This document shows positions 35,211 through 37,841 of a stretch of DNA of 37,841 bases, one piece after another (the first letter of the stretch is position 1; every line of letters starts with the position of its first letter). Below the pieces are notes generated by a model that had not been told where the DNA came from, searched no databases, and saw only the letters and a program-made list of their open reading frames with translations. Both the position numbers and the translations under genes were made by a program. This stretch comes from Gammaproteobacteria bacterium (GTDB lineage Bacteria > Pseudomonadota > Gammaproteobacteria > Eutrophobiales > Eutrophobiaceae): the NCBI GenBank assembly GCA_022826885.1, contig JAJDUB010000036.1, forward strand, positions 1 through 37,841, written 5' to 3'.

Positions 35211-37508
35211 ATGAATATGCCGTTGCTGCTGGAGCGTTACATCGAAATCATCCTGCGCCGCCGCTGGGTGGTTATTGCGCTCGCAACGCTGTTCATGCTG
35301 GCCGTGACCGGCGGTGTTCGCTTTATCGGCGTCACCAACGACTACCGCACCCTGTTTGACGAGGGCAACCCGCAACTTGCCGCGTTCGATGCCCTGGAGG
35401 CCACGTACAGCGATGCCAATACGGCGCTGATTGCCGTCGCTCCCGGGGAAGGCTCGGTGTTCACCCCGGAAACCCTGGGCGCGGTAGAGGCGTTGACCGA
35501 AGCCGCGTGGCGCGCGCCTTATTCCACCCGGGTCGATTCATTGACCAATTACAACCATAGCGAGGCGTTCGGCGACGACCTCGTAGTCGAGCCTCTTGTC
35601 GATGACGCACTATCCCTGAGCGATGCCGACCTGCAGAGGGTTGAAGAGATTGCGCTGAACGCAACCGAAATTGCCGGACGCCTGGTGGCCCGTGACGGCC
35701 GTGTGGCCGGCATGGCGATTACCTTCGCCCTGCCGGAAAACCCCGACGCCGCAGTGGTCGAGATAACCGATTATCTCAATGAGCTTCTTGATGAGGCACG
35801 CGCAATTAACCCGGAGCTCGCCTATTACCTTACCGGCGACGTTGTCATGAACCGGGCTTTCGCGGACACAACCAAGGACGATATGGAGAGACTGACTCCT
35901 GTTGTGTTCCTCATCATCCTGGTCGCGACCGCGCTGCTGCTGCGTTCAGTGATCGGTACGCTGGTCACCATTCTCGTAGTCATGTTCACCGTCAACACAG
36001 CGATGGGATTCGCCGGCTGGATTGGCACGGTGTTCACCCCCGTCAATGCCGGCGTGCCGCTCATCATCATGACCATTGCCGTTGCCGATTCCATCCATAT
36101 CGTCACGGCCGCGCTGGCGGGTGTGGGTCGGGGACTTGATAAAAATGAGGCCATTATCGATTCGTTGCGCCTCAATGCCTGGCCGGTATTTCTCACGTCA
36201 GTCACGACTGCGGGCGGGTTTCTGACCCTGAATGCATCGGATTCGCCGCCGTTTCATGTGCTGGGCAACCTCGTGGCGTTCGGTGTCCTGTTCGCTTTTA
36301 TCTACAGCATGACTATTCTGCCGGCGTTACTTTCGATTCTGCCGTTACGCACACGCCGGACCAGTGCCGACCGTCCCGGCTTTTTCGACCGCTTCGGCGC
36401 GTTTGTCATTGCCCGCCGCACCTTTCTGCTCTGCTTCTCTTCCCTGGTGACAGTGGTCCTGATAGCAGGCATCCCGCGCAATGAGCTGACCGATAACTGG
36501 ACGCAGTATTTTGACGAGCGTTACCAGTTTCGGCGCGATACGGACTTCGTTATCGATAACCTGACCGGCATGGAAACACTGGAATACTCGCTTGAGGCCG
36601 GACGCGAAGGCGGCATTACCGATCCGGACTACCTGCGCGCCGTGGATGCATTTACGCAGTGGTACCGGATGCAGCCCGAAGTGGCTCATGTCCAGGCTTT
36701 CCCGGACATCATGAAACGCCTGAACAGGAACATGCATGGTGACGACCCGGCCTTTTACCGGTTGCCAGACAGTGGGGAACTCGCCGCGCAATACCTGTTG
36801 CTCTATGAATTCTCGCTGCCGTTCGGCAGTGACCTCAACAATCGTATAGACGTGGCCAAATCCGCCACCCGGTTGACCGCCACAGTCGGCGCTCACGTTT
36901 CCTCCCAGCAGTTGCGCGAGCTTGACGCGCGCGCGCAGGATTGGCTGCAGGCCAACACCCCCGACATGGTAACCGCTGCGACCGGTGTCAGCATCACCTT
37001 TGCCCACCTGTCGCAACGCAACATCAACAGCATGTTGCGCGCCACCATTATCGCCATGGGCTTGATTTCGTTAATTTTTATCCTGGTTTTCAAAAGCGTT
37101 CGCCTCGGTGTAATCAGCCTTGTGCCCAATTTCGTGCCCGCGGCCATGAGCTTCGGCCTGTGGGGCTACCTGGTCGGCCAGGTGGGCCTGGCCGGTTCCG
37201 TGATGACCGCGATTGCGTTCGGTATCATCGTGGACGATACGACTCATTTCCTGAGCAAGTACCTGAAAGCCCGCCGCGCGGGCAACCCTGCGCCGGAAGC
37301 CGTACTTTACACCTTCCGTACCGTCGGTCAGGCGCTATGGACCACCACCCTGGTCCTGGTTGCCGGGTTCCTGGTATTCGCCTTATCGGGATTCGAGGTA
37401 AGCTGGTCGCTTGGCTTGATGGTGACGGGTACTATCCTGTTCGCGCTGCTCGCTGACTTTTTCTTGCTGCCGCCGCTGTTAATGGCTGTGGACAGGAAAA
37501 AGTTATGA
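35211..37508 (+). CDS. MMPL-type RND exporter (lipid/hopanoid-like transporter)
   Basis: 765 aa, 12 membrane segments in two halves, the size of stand-alone bacterial MMPL/RND proteins rather than of HAE-1 pumps. IMTIAVADSIHIVTAALAG and AFGIIVDDTTHFLSKYLKARR are the paired TM4/TM10 motifs; the second keeps Asp-Asp. Relatives move hopanoids, sterols and other lipids out of the inner membrane. A LolA-like periplasmic protein starts 92 bp later, a frequent partner. The first residues MNMPLLLERYIEIILRRRW lead into the first membrane helix. Substrate not provable here. Confidence 0.85.
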   Translation: MNMPLLLERYIEIILRRRWVVIALATLFMLAVTGGVRFIGVTNDYRTLFDEGNPQLAAFDALEATYSDANTALIAVAPGEGSVFTPETLGAVEALTEAAWRAPYSTRVDSLTNYNHSEAFGDDLVVEPLVDDALSLSDADLQRVEEIALNATEIAGRLVARDGRVAGMAITFALPENPDAAVVEITDYLNELLDEARAINPELAYYLTGDVVMNRAFADTTKDDMERLTPVVFLIILVATALLLRSVIGTLVTILVVMFTVNTAMGFAGWIGTVFTPVNAGVPLIIMTIAVADSIHIVTAALAGVGRGLDKNEAIIDSLRLNAWPVFLTSVTTAGGFLTLNASDSPPFHVLGNLVAFGVLFAFIYSMTILPALLSILPLRTRRTSADRPGFFDRFGAFVIARRTFLLCFSSLVTVVLIAGIPRNELTDNWTQYFDERYQFRRDTDFVIDNLTGMETLEYSLEAGREGGITDPDYLRAVDAFTQWYRMQPEVAHVQAFPDIMKRLNRNMHGDDPAFYRLPDSGELAAQYLLLYEFSLPFGSDLNNRIDVAKSATRLTATVGAHVSSQQLRELDARAQDWLQANTPDMVTAATGVSITFAHLSQRNINSMLRATIIAMGLISLIFILVFKSVRLGVISLVPNFVPAAMSFGLWGYLVGQVGLAGSVMTAIAFGIIVDDTTHFLSKYLKARRAGNPAPEAVLYTFRTVGQALWTTTLVLVAGFLVFALSGFEVSWSLGLMVTGTILFALLADFFLLPPLLMAVDRKKL

Positions 37509-37600
37509 ACTTACCAGGGTCCTGTTACCGGCCGCGGGCAACTGCAACATGATGTGATTCCGGCAGGCTTTCCCTGATATTGTGTTCAATGGAGAAACTT

Positions 37601-37841
37601 ATGGTTACTAGGTATTCTGTTCGGTCAAGGTCCGTGCTGCTGACATGTTGCCTGCTATTACCGGCCTGGTTCGGCATGCCGCAACACTCCATCGCAGAAG
37701 ACGCCTCTCCTGAAGAAATCGGATTGAATATTGCCCGTGAAACCGACAAGCGGGCGCAGGGGTACGGCAATTTCACGGCGCGCCAGACCATGGTCCTGCG
37801 CAACAAGCAGGGTCAGGAAAGCACGCGCTCGCTCAGGGTCA
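37601..37841 (+). CDS. Outer-membrane lipoprotein-sorting (LolA-like) protein, N-terminal part
   Basis: 80 codons to the window end. A signal peptide (RSRSVLLTCCLLLPAWFG, then a likely cut after SIAE/D) is followed by EEIGLNIARETDKRAQGYG and FTARQTMVLRNKQGQE, the usual start of LolA-fold proteins found next to MMPL exporters. They carry lipids through the periplasm. The GGAG ribosome-binding site at 37591-37594 supports the ATG at 37601 over the in-frame ATG at 37589. Confidence 0.75.
   Translation, partial: MVTRYSVRSRSVLLTCCLLLPAWFGMPQHSIAEDASPEEIGLNIARETDKRAQGYGNFTARQTMVLRNKQGQESTRSLRV

Overview
The window looks like a chromosomal segment of an uncultivated gammaproteobacterium. The evidence is classic gammaproteobacterial housekeeping synteny (ispB divergent from rplU-rpmA-obgE-proB; rpsT divergent from murJ-ribF-ileS-lspA-ispH), Gram-negative envelope genes (RND pumps, outer-membrane factor, LolA-like protein, DacB) and many short dense genes with 1-4 bp overlaps. 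Species cannot be named from sequence alone.

Left part (1-1.5 kb): a toxin-antitoxin patch on the minus strand (MazE-MazF, then a truncated Phd/YefM antitoxin). It is followed by a perfect 22-bp inverted repeat and a HigA-like antitoxin whose toxin survives only as a C-terminal remnant. Next come a secreted RTX calcium-binding protein and an Anbu-type proteasome-like peptidase. The peptidase abuts, tail to tail with zero spacing, the Anbu-associated alpha-E and circularly permuted ATP-grasp genes and a GST. An Sfp-type phosphopantetheinyl transferase follows.

Middle part (7.5-22.4 kb) is the most unusual. Two Erg6-like sterol C-24 methyltransferase homologues bracket a complete tripartite RND efflux operon. 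The first heads a minus-strand operon with a class I glutamine amidotransferase and DacB; the second is the last gene of the RND operon. Converging on it is a Rieske oxygenase plus a cytochrome P450 fused to an N-terminal GPP34 (GOLPH3-like) domain. Divergent from the Rieske gene is a two-domain AhpD-like protein whose redox motif is C-F-Y-[UGA], followed by a stem-loop that fits a bacterial SECIS element. I read this as a selenoprotein that standard gene calling would split in two. My working hypothesis is a sterol (or sterol-like lipid) tailoring and export locus; no cyclase or squalene epoxidase is present here, so the substrate is inferred.

Right part (22.3-33.9 kb): tRNA-Pro(CGG), ispB, rplU, rpmA, obgE, proB, rpsT, murJ, ribF, ileS, lspA and ispH, the usual order but without fkpB between lspA and ispH. 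It then returns to lipid-type genes: an MpaB/Lcp-like (DUF2236) oxygenase, an MMPL-type RND exporter and the start of a LolA-like periplasmic protein, cut by the window end.

Several short palindromic elements with GGGGTCAG/GGGGACAG ends, and others of REP type, sit in intergenic spaces. No CRISPR array, rRNA gene, integrase or full transposase gene was seen.
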